Shown here: in pieces, positions 16,907 to 25,385 of the stretch | Layout of the letters: each line of letters starts with the position of its first letter | How positions within the stretch are numbered: position 1 is the first letter of the stretch | From: CAZPNX01 sp964518765 | Lineage (GTDB): Bacteria > Edwardsbacteria > AC1 > EtOH8 | Length of the DNA stretch: 64,000 nucleotides | Reading direction: 5' to 3' | NCBI GenBank assembly: GCA_964518765.1 | Contig: CAZFJC010000012.1 | Location: 21,561 to 85,560 of the forward strand | Made by a program: the position numbers and the translations under genes | Notes under the pieces: generated by a model | Seen by the model: the letters and a program-made list of their open reading frames with translations, nothing else | Told to the model about the DNA's origin: nothing | The model's database searches: none

Positions 16907-18826
16907 TTACTGGGCGACACGGAAGCCGATGTTGTCGTTCCTGATGCCCGGGTAGTTCCTGCCGCGGTAGGCGGAACGGCAGTTGCTTGCAATGTTGTCC
17001 CAGCTTCCGCCGCGCAGCACCCGGAGGTCGCCAAAGGACGGGCCGGTAGGGTTATTGGAGGGCGAACTGCCGTAGTAATTTTCGCCATACCAGTCGTTGC
17101 ACCACTCCCAAACATTGCCGGCCATGTCGTGGCACCCATAGGGCGAAACGCCGGAGGGAAAACTGCCCACCGGGGAGGTGTTAGTATAGTCTCCGTCTTC
17201 ATAACTATTGCATTTGCCGGCATCCCAAGTGTTGCCCCATGGGTATTTTCTTCCATCAGTCCCCCGGGCCGCCTTCTCCCATTCGGCCTCGGTGGGCAGG
17301 CGCAGGCCTGCCCAGTCGCAGTAGGCTTTGGCATCGTGCCAGGTTACATTCACCACCGGGTGGTCGTTCCTATTATTCCAAGAGGGCTGTTCCGGCATGG
17401 TCCTGCCCGTGGCATTGCAGAACTTTCGGAACTGCCCCACCGTCACCTCGTATTTGCCTATGTAGTATTTGTCCAAGTAAACCGTGTGCACCGGCTTTTC
17501 GTCACCGTCGCCGTCATCAGAGCCCATGGTGAAGCTGCCGGCCGGGATCTCTATCAGCACCGAGCCGTCCTTTTCGTTCACTATCTCTCGGCCTTTCGCA
17601 GCTTGACCACCCCTCGTCTCCCCTCCTTGCCCAAGGAGGGGACTAAGGGGTGGTTGGGTGGTCTTCAGCACCACATTCCGCGCCACGCTCTGCCCCGGCC
17701 CCACGCTTACGCTCACCTGCCCCACCTGGTAGCCGTTCTTTTCCACCTTAACATTGTATGTCCCCGGTTCCAGCCCGGTAACACTGCAGGGGGTGATGCC
17801 CCGCGGCGTTCCGTCAACGTTAACGCTGGCCCCGCTGGGCGTGCTGGTTATCACTATCGAGCCCGGCTTGGGGGAAAGCACCGCATTCAACGTGTTTCCC
17901 TCCCCGCTTTCTATGGTCATCTCCACCTCGTAGGTCGCATAGCCGGTTTTGCTCACCCTTATCTTATGGACACCGATCCCCAGCCCGGCAACCTTCAAAC
18001 CTGTCGAACCTGCCCCGAGCGAAGTCGAGGGGCCTGTCAAACCTTTTCTGACGCCATCTATGTAAACAGTAGAGTTTGCCGGCTCCGAGGTTACGGTCAG
18101 CGTTCCGTATTCTTTGGTCAGAACCGCATTGACCGAGGCGGTGATATTCTTGGCCACATTCACCGTTTTGGAGACGCTGCTGTAGCCGTCCTTGACTATG
18201 ACTATGTTGTGCTCTCCTATTTCTATTTTGGATATAAGCCCCGGGGTGGCCCCGACGTCAGCCCCGTCCAGAAAGATCCGGGCGCCAGGCGGCGTGGAAC
18301 TAACCTTTATACTGCCGTATTCGGATTTTGTCTCGGCTATGGGCGTGGCCGTCGGCTTCGGCTTCCATCTGGAGAACTCGGCCGCCGCCTCCTTCATGGC
18401 ATCAAGGAGATTGGAGATGTCGCCCGTGTATTTCTTGGAGAAGGCCATGTCTATCTCGCCGGTCTTGACGTCGATCATCCGCAGCTCCACGGCGAAGACC
18501 GCCCCGAACTTGCCGATGGTTCCGCCGAACATCTTCTGCACCCCCAGGTACTGCCCGGCCTCCACCAGGCAGGAGGTGGCGTCGCAGGCCCCGCTCTGCT
18601 GGAATCCCTGCTCGCGGAGGATCTCGTCGCGCTTGGAGCGCTCGATTACCTTGTAGGCCCCCTGGCCGACGAACTCGTTCAAGAGCTTGTCGGTCAGCAT
18701 CACCACCTCCTTGGCCGACAGACCCTCGGTGACGTTGAGGTCCATCACCGAGACCGTCAGCTTCTGGGCGGCGGCCAGGCCTGCCAGCAGAAGTGTGGCG
18801 ATTGTTATCTTAACCAGCCTATCCAT
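16907..18826 (-). CDS. Secreted CsgG-like / triple-PEGA / FGE-sulfatase (SUMF-type lectin) protein, likely DGR target
   Basis: The 639-residue protein has a signal peptide (1-20) and an N-terminal domain like CsgG/FlgT-type proteins (about 22-160; VIERSKRDEIL, LRMIDVKTGEI). Three PEGA repeats follow (about 170-395), then a formylglycine-generating-enzyme-type domain (about 428-639; MGSDDGDGDEKPVHTV, LRLPTEAEWEKAARG, DMAGNVWEWCNDWYG). The C-terminal RVLRGGSWDN...CRSAYRGRNYPG region has the Asn/Tyr/Arg-rich look of a DGR variable repeat. Two dispersed palindromic repeats are translated in frame inside it, one in PEGA2 and one in the PEGA-FGE linker. Avd remnants lie just downstream. It is probably an exported or surface binding protein rather than an enzyme. 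Confidence 0.8.
   Translation of the reverse strand: MDRLVKITIATLLLAGLAAAQKLTVSVMDLNVTEGLSAKEVVMLTDKLLNEFVGQGAYKVIERSKRDEILREQGFQQSGACDATSCLVEAGQYLGVQKMFGGTIGKFGAVFAVELRMIDVKTGEIDMAFSKKYTGDISNLLDAMKEAAAEFSRWKPKPTATPIAETKSEYGSIKVSSTPPGARIFLDGADVGATPGLISKIEIGEHNIVIVKDGYSSVSKTVNVAKNITASVNAVLTKEYGTLTVTSEPANSTVYIDGVRKGLTGPSTSLGAGSTGLKVAGLGIGVHKIRVSKTGYATYEVEMTIESGEGNTLNAVLSPKPGSIVITSTPSGASVNVDGTPRGITPCSVTGLEPGTYNVKVEKNGYQVGQVSVSVGPGQSVARNVVLKTTQPPLSPLLGQGGETRGGQAAKGREIVNEKDGSVLIEIPAGSFTMGSDDGDGDEKPVHTVYLDKYYIGKYEVTVGQFRKFCNATGRTMPEQPSWNNRNDHPVVNVTWHDAKAYCDWAGLRLPTEAEWEKAARGTDGRKYPWGNTWDAGKCNSYEDGDYTNTSPVGSFPSGVSPYGCHDMAGNVWEWCNDWYGENYYGSSPSNNPTGPSFGDLRVLRGGSWDNIASNCRSAYRGRNYPGIRNDNIGFRVAQ
17606..17662. 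repeat. Palindromic repeat embedded in-frame in the FGE/PEGA gene
   Basis: The segment contains cccctccttgcccaaggagggg with the same ccacccctcg lead and aggggtggtt tail as the intergenic copies. It encodes the low-complexity linker QPPLSPLLGQGGETRGGQ between PEGA3 and the FGE domain without breaking the frame. Confidence 0.75.
17995..18043. repeat. Second type of dispersed repeat, in-frame in PEGA2
   Basis: A segment containing gaacctgccccgagcgaagtc, bracketed by caaacctgtc and cctgtcaaacc ends, encodes GPSTSLGAGSTGLK within the second PEGA repeat. PEGA1 and PEGA3 have no matching residues, which marks it as an insertion. Confidence 0.6.
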
Positions 18827-18876
18827 CCAATCTGGCCTTTCTTCTGATTTCCGCCTTCTGCTTTCCGTCTCAAGAT

Positions 18877-19845
18877 TTATTCGATGTCGTCATCCTCGCC
18901 GTACTGGGCCGATTCGAACTTCTTCTGGATGGAGTCCAGAAGCCTCCTGTTGAACTCCTCGGCCGAGCGGTAGCCGCAGAGCTTGAGCAGGTGGTTCATG
19001 GCGATCACCTCGGAGATGACGCTGATGTTCTTGCCCGGGACCACCGGCACCGTCACCAGCGGTATCCGCACCCCCAGGATCTCGGTGGGCTTCTCATCCA
19101 GTCCGGTGCGCTCGTAGTCCTCGTCGTCCGACCAGCGCTTGAGGCGAACCTCCACCTCCACCCGCTTGCGCATCCGCACCGCCCGGATGCCGAAGATGGC
19201 CGTCAGGTCGATGATGCCCACCCCGCGGATCTCCATGTGGTGCTGCAGGGTCTGGTTGCCGTAGCCGATGAGCATGCCGGCGCCGCGGCGCTTGATCATC
19301 ACCACGTCGTCGGCCACCAGCCGGTGCCCCCGCTCCACCAGGTCCAGGGCGCACTCGCTCTTGCCGATCCCGGAGTCCCCGGTGTAGAGCAGCCCCACCC
19401 CATAGACGTCCACCAGGGTGCCGTGGACCGAGACCACCGGCGCCAGCCGGTTGTCGATGTAGGCCGAGAGCTTGTGGATGAAATCGGTGGTGTCCATGTC
19501 GGTGCGGAAGAGCGGCACCCCGTGCTTCCTGGTCTGCGACAGCAGCTCGGGGTGGACCTCCAGCTTCTTGGTGACCACGATGCAGGGTATTTGGTAGGAC
19601 AGGATCCGGTCCAGGGCCTCCACCCTGGCCGGCGGCGTCAGGGTCTCCAGGTAGCCGGTCTCGGTGATGCCGATGATCTGGACGCGCTCCCACAGGAAGT
19701 AGCCCATGTAGCCGGTCAGGGCCAGCCCGGGCCGGTTGGTGTCGGCGATGACTATCTTCCTCTCCAGCTGGCCCTGGTTGAGGACCTCCAGCCGCAGGGC
19801 CTCCCGGCGGTCCTCCAGCATCTCCTTGACCGTGATCTCCCTCAT
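18877..19845 (-). CDS. hprK: HPr kinase/phosphorylase
   Basis: HprK phosphorylates HPr on Ser46 and removes that phosphate, linking carbon state to regulation. The start at 19845 is chosen because GAGGAGGG lies six bases upstream and gives the usual N-terminus; residues upstream look non-coding. The 322-residue protein has the Walker A motif GDSGIGKS at 156-163, the GHRLVADDVV segment, and the family signature EIRGVGIIDLTAIFG. The acidic C-terminal tail is normal. It follows hpf, and an HPr carrying Ser46 is encoded at 13.4 kb. Confidence 0.96.
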   Translation of the reverse strand: MREITVKEMLEDRREALRLEVLNQGQLERKIVIADTNRPGLALTGYMGYFLWERVQIIGITETGYLETLTPPARVEALDRILSYQIPCIVVTKKLEVHPELLSQTRKHGVPLFRTDMDTTDFIHKLSAYIDNRLAPVVSVHGTLVDVYGVGLLYTGDSGIGKSECALDLVERGHRLVADDVVMIKRRGAGMLIGYGNQTLQHHMEIRGVGIIDLTAIFGIRAVRMRKRVEVEVRLKRWSDDEDYERTGLDEKPTEILGVRIPLVTVPVVPGKNISVISEVIAMNHLLKLCGYRSAEEFNRRLLDSIQKKFESAQYGEDDDIE

Positions 19846-19948
19846 TCCCTCCTCGCATCCCCCGGCTCGCCCGCCCCAGCCGGCCGCTGGGCGCCCGGGG
19901 CGAAACCGCGGCAATCTGTGTTTGTTTTTCTGGTCCGGGGCTCCGGCT

Positions 19949-20263
19949 TTAGATCCTGGTGCTCACCCGTTTGCGGTCCTGACGCTTCTCCTTGAACTTC
20001 TTGACCTGGGATTCTATCTTCTTGGCCGCCATGTCGACGGCGCTCTCCATGCTGGTGGAGACCTCCTTGGCCGTCAGCCTCTTGCCCCGGGGCAGGTGCA
20101 CGGCCACCTCGGCCTGGTGCCGGTGCTTCTCCCCGGTGAGGATGACCCTGGCCTCCAGGATGCGATCGAAGAAGTGCTCCAGCTTGGCCATCCTCTCCTC
20201 GACCTCGGCCCTCAGGGCGTCGGTCATCTCCGGGTAATGCCGGGTGGTGATGTTCAGTTTCAT
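19949..20263 (-). CDS. hpf: Ribosome hibernation-promoting factor, short form (HPF/RaiA)
   Basis: The 104-residue protein binds the 30S decoding centre to inactivate idle ribosomes. It has the beta-alpha-beta-beta-beta-alpha pattern and typical phrases MKLNITTRHYPEMTDALR, FFDRILEARVIL and DMAAKKIESQVKKFKEK. It lacks the C-terminal dimerisation domain of long HPF, so dimer formation would need another factor. Its ATG overlaps the lipA stop by four bases. The rpoN-hpf-hprK order is common in diderms; here lipA is inserted between rpoN and hpf. Confidence 0.92.
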   Translation of the reverse strand: MKLNITTRHYPEMTDALRAEVEERMAKLEHFFDRILEARVILTGEKHRHQAEVAVHLPRGKRLTAKEVSTSMESAVDMAAKKIESQVKKFKEKRQDRKRVSTRI

Positions 20264-21180
20264 GTTGTTCGCTCCTTATGTTGGCTGATGTTGTATTCCG
20301 TTTTCGACGTTATCTCTTCATAGAGCTCGGCCGCCCGGTAGGAGCTCCTGACCAGGGGCCCGGCGCATACCGCCATCCCCAGCTTCCGGCCGTGACTCTC
20401 CAAATCCTGGAATTCCTCCCACCCCCAGAATCTGGTTATCGGCCGGTGAGAGGATGAAGGAGCCAGATACTGGCCGACGGTGGCCGCTCTGCATCCGGCC
20501 TTGGCCAGATCCTCCAGCGCCGCCGACACCTCCGAATGATCCTCTCCCAGGCCCACCATCAGGCCGGACTTGGTGGCCAGACCCGATTCCGCAGCCTCCT
20601 GGATTATCCCCAAAGAACGCTGGTAATCGGCTGCTGGCCTGACCTCGGGGTAGAGGCGGGGCACGGTCTCCAGGTTGTGGTTGAGGACGTCTGGCCGCGA
20701 CTCCAGTATCCTGGCCAAAGCCGACCGATCGCCCTGCAGGTCTGGTATCAGCACCTCGATCCTGGCCCCGGGGCTGCCGGAGCGAATGGCGGCTACAGTG
20801 GCCGCGATGTGTGCGGCGCCGCCGTCAGGCAGGTCGTCGCGGGTGACCGAGGTGACCACGGCATAGGACAGCCCCAGCATCGCCACCGCCTTGGCCACCG
20901 CCTGCGGCTCGCCTGGATCGAGCTTCTTCGGCTGTCCCTTGGGCACGGCGCAGAAGGTGCAGCGGCGGGTGCAGGCCGGTCCCATCACCAGGAAGGTGGC
21001 GGTGCCTTCGGAGAAACACCGGTTGCAGTTGGGGCACTTGGCCGAGCGGCAGACCGTCTCCAGACCCAGGCCTTCCAGCGTCGCCCCCACCCGGTGCCGG
21101 GCCGGATTCATCCTCAGCTCCTGTTTGAAATCGGCTGAAAGACGGATTCTGTTTGCGTTATCGGTCGCCATGGCTGCCAT
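20260..21180 (-). CDS. lipA: Lipoyl synthase
   Basis: LipA is a radical-SAM enzyme that inserts two sulfurs into octanoyl-carrier domains. Both iron-sulfur clusters are visible: the auxiliary cluster cysteines in CRSAKCPNCNRCF and the radical-SAM CxxxCxxC in ACTRRCTFCAV. The conserved C-terminal RSSYRA serine, a ligand of the auxiliary cluster, is present. The 306-residue length fits. The first ATG at 21180 is preferred over a TTG one codon earlier; an internal ATG four codons on is also possible. It is translationally coupled to hpf, an odd neighbour, and no lipB is seen in the window. Confidence 0.95.
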   Translation of the reverse strand: MAAMATDNANRIRLSADFKQELRMNPARHRVGATLEGLGLETVCRSAKCPNCNRCFSEGTATFLVMGPACTRRCTFCAVPKGQPKKLDPGEPQAVAKAVAMLGLSYAVVTSVTRDDLPDGGAAHIAATVAAIRSGSPGARIEVLIPDLQGDRSALARILESRPDVLNHNLETVPRLYPEVRPAADYQRSLGIIQEAAESGLATKSGLMVGLGEDHSEVSAALEDLAKAGCRAATVGQYLAPSSSHRPITRFWGWEEFQDLESHGRKLGMAVCAGPLVRSSYRAAELYEEITSKTEYNISQHKERTT

Positions 21181-21240
21181 CAAAAGGTTATGCGTTTAGG
21201 CGGCACGGGCTATGGCTGGTCGAGGGGACGGTCGAAAGGA

Positions 21241-22629
21241 CTAGCGTTTCCGCCTGAGCCGGGTGGGCAAGATTTTTTCCTCCTCCCGGTACTTGGCCAC
21301 CGTCCTTCGGGCGATGTTGATTCCCTTCTGCTTGAGAAGCTTGGCTATCTGTCCGTCGGTCAAAGGCTTTTTGGGATCCTCGCCGGTCACCAGCTCGGCG
21401 ATGGTGGCCCTCACCCCGCGCGACGAGTCCAGGCCGCTTTCGGTCTTCAGCCCCCCGCAGAACAGGGAGCGCAGGGCCACCACCCCGTGCGGGGTCAGGG
21501 CGTACTTGTTCTGCACCGCCCGGCTGACGGTGGACTCGTGCATCCCGATGTCCTGGGCCACCTGCCCCATGGTCATCGGTCTGATGGCCTTGGCCCCGCT
21601 CTCCAGAAAGCCCCTCTGCCTGGCCACCACCGCCTCCAGGATCCGGCCGATGGTCCGCCGCCGCTGCTCTATCATCCTGACGATGAAGCGGGCCGCCTCA
21701 ATCCTTTTGGCCACGTAGGCCCGGTCCTCGGGGCTGGAAGCCTTGGCCTGCCTCAGGATCTGCTTGTATCCGGCGGCCAGCCTCACCCGGGGCACCACCC
21801 CGTCGTTGGTGATCACCTGATAGCCCTCTCCCACCCTCTCGATGATGACGTCGGGATAGATGTAGCAAGCCTCCTCGCTGTCCAGGCCAAAGCCCGGGCG
21901 AGGGGAGAGCCCGGCGATCATCCGTTGGGCCCTGACCACCTCGGCCGTGGTGGTCTTCAGGGCCCGGGCGATGGCCGGGATCCTCTGGCGCTCCAGCAGA
22001 TCGAAGTGAGAGGAGACTATCCGCCAGGCCAGCGTCCCCTCCTTGCCCTGCCTGGCCATCTGGATCAGCAGGCATTCCCTGATGTTCCGGGCCCCGATCC
22101 CCGGCGGGTCCAGGCCCTGGACCAAGGCCAGCGCCCGCTCGGCCTGCTCCAGCCCGCAGCCGGCCTGCTGGGCGATCTCGTCCAGGGGGACCTTGAGCAG
22201 GCCGTCGCTGTCCAGGTTGCCGATGATGGCCTCGCCCAACGCCAGGTCCTCCCCGTTGTCCGAGGCGATGCGAAGCTGGCTTTTCAGGCTCTCCTGCAGG
22301 TTCTCCCGGCAGGCGATGACCGGAAATCCGGTGACCTCGGGCGTGGTCTCGCAGGACTGTGGGACGGATTCCATCTCCTCCTGAAGATAGTCCTGCCAGT
22401 CGATTTTATCATCGGCCTCCTGGGGCTCAACCTCCGGCTCCTCTCCCTCCTTCTCCCCTGGCTCCTCGCCCTCGGCCACCTCCTCCAGCATGGGGTTGAC
22501 CTCCAGCTCCTGCCTCACCAGCTGCTGCAGCTCCAGGGTGGGTAGCTGAAGGAGCTTTAGAAGCTGCAGCATCTCCGGGGCCAGTACCTGCCTCAGCTCG
22601 CCGCGCAGCTCCATCCTCGGCGGCGTCAT
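21241..22629 (-). CDS. rpoN: RNA polymerase sigma-54 factor
   Basis: Sigma-54 directs transcription from -24/-12 promoters under enhancer-binding activators. The 462-residue protein begins with the glutamine/leucine-rich region I (MLQLLKLLQLPTLELQQLV), an acidic region II, the core-binding domain, a helix-turn-helix (MGQVAQDIGMHESTVSRAV) and the RpoN box ARRTVAKYREE near the C-terminus. The ATG at 22629 overlaps the ostA-like stop as ATGA. The longer open frame upstream is a shadow of the preceding gene. Its position after lptC and ostA is the classic lpt-rpoN arrangement, but lptB is missing between them. Confidence 0.96.
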   Translation of the reverse strand: MTPPRMELRGELRQVLAPEMLQLLKLLQLPTLELQQLVRQELEVNPMLEEVAEGEEPGEKEGEEPEVEPQEADDKIDWQDYLQEEMESVPQSCETTPEVTGFPVIACRENLQESLKSQLRIASDNGEDLALGEAIIGNLDSDGLLKVPLDEIAQQAGCGLEQAERALALVQGLDPPGIGARNIRECLLIQMARQGKEGTLAWRIVSSHFDLLERQRIPAIARALKTTTAEVVRAQRMIAGLSPRPGFGLDSEEACYIYPDVIIERVGEGYQVITNDGVVPRVRLAAGYKQILRQAKASSPEDRAYVAKRIEAARFIVRMIEQRRRTIGRILEAVVARQRGFLESGAKAIRPMTMGQVAQDIGMHESTVSRAVQNKYALTPHGVVALRSLFCGGLKTESGLDSSRGVRATIAELVTGEDPKKPLTDGQIAKLLKQKGINIARRTVAKYREEEKILPTRLRRKR

Positions 22630-23717
22630 AGGCCCTCCTCCCCGAAGAAGGCGCCCTTGGCCTCGGCCGGGATTTTGATCCTGGACAGCCGGCCCTCGGT
22701 GAAATAGAACTCCATCACCCGGCTCTGGACCATGTTGCGGCCGCGCTTCCCCCCTTTCTCGTACTGGTGGTAGAGGCTCCACACCCGGCCGGACGTTCTC
22801 GCCCGGGCTATCCGGCCGTCCCGGAACTCGGCCCACAGGCTGTCGCAGCGTATCAGGTCGGTGTCGCCGGCCGAGGCGGCGAACTGGCGCAGGGCCACCG
22901 AGTCGAAGGCCTCCAGCCCCTTGACGGTATCCCCTTCGAAGGACAGGGTTATCAACCCGGCCCGCATGTCGGTGTTGGGCTGCCACACCCGGGGCGACCC
23001 CTCCATAACCAGCCTCCCCTGTTCCCGGTAGTAGGCGGCCCGTTCGCACCAGGCCTGGAGCGTGTCCTGGACGTAGTGCACCTGTCCGCTGGCTACGGCC
23101 ATGCTCCCCTGGCGGTAGACCTCCATCCTCTCCGAGGTGACTGTCCTCGTCCGATCGCTTCCCCGGTCCTTGACCTCCAGCCTGGGCCGGCCGGTGAGCA
23201 GGCCGTAGCCCTGCTGGTGCCAGTACTGGCCGAAGTCGGCCAGGGCCTGCTGGAGGCCGGAGCTGTCGGCGATCCGCACCCGGCCGTAGGCCTCGCTGCG
23301 CGCCGCCTCCCGGAAGTAGGCCAAGGAGTCGGCCGACAAAGTCCACTGAGGGTCGCGGGCCACTGGCTGGCCGTGCATCACCGCCTTGCTCAGCTCCTTA
23401 TAGTAGCAGGCCCGACTTCCCGTCATCTGGATGTCCCGGTCGGTGAGCGACACCCTACCCCAGACCTCGGCCTGCTGCCTGAGGGTGGAGACCCAGGCGC
23501 TGTCGCCGCGGAGCACGGTCGAGCCGTGGACGATCTCCACCTGCCCCAGGAGCCGGGTCACCTTGTCCTTGCCCAGCAGCTGGGCCTTCATGGTGTTGGC
23601 CGACATCAGATAGGGCTGGGAGGTGTCGGGCCGGTGCTGTCGCCAGTCCGGTCGCGGGGCCGAGCCGTTCCCGGGAGGCGATGCCATGACGGCCAGCACC
23701 ATGGTCAATATGATCAT
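22626..23717 (-). CDS. OstA/LptA-family LPS-transport-related protein
   Basis: The 363-residue product has an N-terminal hydrophobic start that could be a signal peptide and repeated beta-strand units of OstA type (LLGQVEIVHGSTVLRGDSAWV, AEVWGRVSLTDRDIQMTGSRACYY, AVASGQVHYV). These form the beta-jellyroll that carries LPS across the periplasm. It is about twice the length of E. coli LptA, so it may hold a tandem domain or resemble the N-terminal part of LptD. The ATG at 23717 overlaps lptC by four bases. The placement lptC-ostA-rpoN supports the role; the precise division between LptA and LptD-like function is uncertain. Confidence 0.8.
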   Translation of the reverse strand: MIILTMVLAVMASPPGNGSAPRPDWRQHRPDTSQPYLMSANTMKAQLLGKDKVTRLLGQVEIVHGSTVLRGDSAWVSTLRQQAEVWGRVSLTDRDIQMTGSRACYYKELSKAVMHGQPVARDPQWTLSADSLAYFREAARSEAYGRVRIADSSGLQQALADFGQYWHQQGYGLLTGRPRLEVKDRGSDRTRTVTSERMEVYRQGSMAVASGQVHYVQDTLQAWCERAAYYREQGRLVMEGSPRVWQPNTDMRAGLITLSFEGDTVKGLEAFDSVALRQFAASAGDTDLIRCDSLWAEFRDGRIARARTSGRVWSLYHQYEKGGKRGRNMVQSRVMEFYFTEGRLSRIKIPAEAKGAFFGEEGL

Positions 23718-24274
23718 CGGAACTCGCCCAGATCGTTCAACAGCTCCTTCTGGCCCTGGACGTTGCGCTTGAGCTCGATCTCCTTGAGGTCCGGGCTGGC
23801 CTCCAAGCCCTCGCCCGTCAGCCAGTCGCCCCCCCGCTCCAGCCTGACGGCGGCCTCGGTGTAAAGCCGCCGGGCGGCGTTGTTCCATCGGATGTAGCTG
23901 GTGGTCAGCACCAGGCTGTCCCGGCCGGCGATGACCACGTTGTGGCGCGCCTCCATGTCGCGGCTGGCGGTGTTGACCATGCCGCGGTCGGCCGTCAGGG
24001 TGGCGCTGATGCTGTCGCCGGCCTCGCGGTAGAAGTCGATCTTCAGCTTGGCCAGGTCCACCTCCTGCCGCTGGCTGAAGCTGTTGGCCTCCTCGGCCGT
24101 CATCACCCACACCTTTTTCCCCAGCAGGGTCTCGGTCAGCCGGAAGCCGGCGATGGTCTGCGAGGGGATGGTGTCCCTGGCCGCCAGACCCCGGTCCTCG
24201 GCCGGCCCCTTCTTCCCCGGACATCCCGACAGCGGCAGGGCCGCCAGCAATAATACTATATATTTATAGTTCAT
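23714..24274 (-). CDS. lptC: LPS export system protein LptC-like lipoprotein
   Basis: The 186-residue protein begins with a lipobox LPLSGC with Cys18. It then carries the LptC-type beta-strand body (TLLGKKVWVMTAEEANSF, KIDFYREAGDSISATLTADRGMVNT, MEARHNVVIAGRDSLVL). LptC normally is an inner-membrane protein joining the LptBFG transporter to LptA; a lipoprotein form is found in several non-proteobacterial diderms. It is followed with ATGA overlap by the OstA-like gene. No LptB ATPase is encoded here. Confidence 0.85.
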   Translation of the reverse strand: MNYKYIVLLLAALPLSGCPGKKGPAEDRGLAARDTIPSQTIAGFRLTETLLGKKVWVMTAEEANSFSQRQEVDLAKLKIDFYREAGDSISATLTADRGMVNTASRDMEARHNVVIAGRDSLVLTTSYIRWNNAARRLYTEAAVRLERGGDWLTGEGLEASPDLKEIELKRNVQGQKELLNDLGEFR

Positions 24275-24345
24275 GTATCCTTGCGGCTATAAACCTTCCC
24301 TTTTCCCCTTTAACCTTGGCCCTGGTCCCTGGCCCTCGTCCCCGG

Positions 24346-25254
24346 TCACCAGGGTTTCTCCGTCCATCTCAGGTGCATCCAGGCCCATTGTCTGACGTCC
24401 CATTCTATCAGCCGCTCGACGGCCGCTGTCTGTCGCCGCACCTCCTCCAGGATCTGAAGTTCCTTGTCGCCCTGCGGGGAGCGATCTATCTCCGGAAGGA
24501 TGGTTATCCGATGGCGGCCGTCGGGCAGCCTGTGGACGGCCAGGGGCACCACCGCGGCCCCGGTCTTGAGGGCCAAGGCGGCGGCGCCGGTCGGCGTTTT
24601 GGCCGGGTGCCCCATAAATTGGACCTCGACGCTGGCCACCCGGGTGTCCTGGTCGATAAGTATCCCCAGCGCCTGGCCCTGGCGAAGCGACCGGATCGCC
24701 TCCCTGGCCCCCTGGTCCCGGTCGATGACCCTCACCCCCCATCTGGAACGGGCGGAGTTCAACAGCCTGTCAAGCCTGGGATCGTAGACCTTCCGGCCGA
24801 TGACGCTGATCCGATAGCCGCGCTGCGAAAACCAGGCCGGTATCAGCTCCCAGCAGCCGATGTGGCCGGTGACCGCTACCACCCCCCGTCCGCGGCGGTA
24901 AGCCCGGTCGAAATGCTCCAGGCCGGAGACAACGACCATCGATTCGACCTGCGTTCCTGACTGCCTGGGAAGGCGGATGGCGTCTACCGCATTCAGGGCC
25001 AACTGGCGGAAGACCTCCCGACCTAGAACCAAGCGGTCGGACCTTTCCGGAAAGACCAGCCTCAGGTTGAAAAGGACCTTGTCCCTCTCTTTAGGCAACA
25101 GTCTCCAAGCCAGTTTCGAGAGGAACCCGGCCAAGGCAAGGCACCAGGCTTTCGGCAATAATTGGAAAAAGAGCAAAAGGGTAAAGATCAGGATGTATTG
25201 TAACTGGCGCCGCCAAAAACGCACAGCAAAAAACATACTTACCATTTTCATCAT
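24346..25254 (-). CDS. Lysophospholipid / lipid A acyltransferase (LpxL/HtrB family)
   Basis: These inner-membrane enzymes add secondary acyl chains to lipid A. The 302-residue protein has one N-terminal membrane anchor (about 12-32), the catalytic H-X4-E motif in VTGHIGCWELIP, and the conserved GILIDQDTRVASVEVQFMGHPAKTP region with the family's Asp and Gly-His-Pro signature. GCWE replaces the more common GNWE. The gene lies 71 bases upstream of lptC, so lipid A maturation and LPS export are probably coordinated. Whether the substrate is lipid A or another lyso-lipid cannot be decided. Confidence 0.88.
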   Translation of the reverse strand: MMKMVSMFFAVRFWRRQLQYILIFTLLLFFQLLPKAWCLALAGFLSKLAWRLLPKERDKVLFNLRLVFPERSDRLVLGREVFRQLALNAVDAIRLPRQSGTQVESMVVVSGLEHFDRAYRRGRGVVAVTGHIGCWELIPAWFSQRGYRISVIGRKVYDPRLDRLLNSARSRWGVRVIDRDQGAREAIRSLRQGQALGILIDQDTRVASVEVQFMGHPAKTPTGAAALALKTGAAVVPLAVHRLPDGRHRITILPEIDRSPQGDKELQILEEVRRQTAAVERLIEWDVRQWAWMHLRWTEKPW

Positions 25255-25288
25255 ATAAATTTATCACAGGAAAATGGCCTTTGCAAGA

Positions 25289-25320
25289 GAAAAATGCCCC
25301 AAACTTTATTTCGGGGCATT
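25289..25320 (-). terminator. Rho-independent terminator after kdsD
   Basis: An 8-bp stem (aatgcccc at 25293-25300 with ggggcatt at 25313-25320) and a 12-base loop are followed on the minus strand by a run of five T. It separates kdsD from the lpxL-lptC-ostA-rpoN unit. Confidence 0.7.
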
Positions 25321-25385
25321 CGTAATGCTTTACTTAACAAAACGTTAATGCAAATTATGCAAAATATGTGCCATTAAAATACTAT

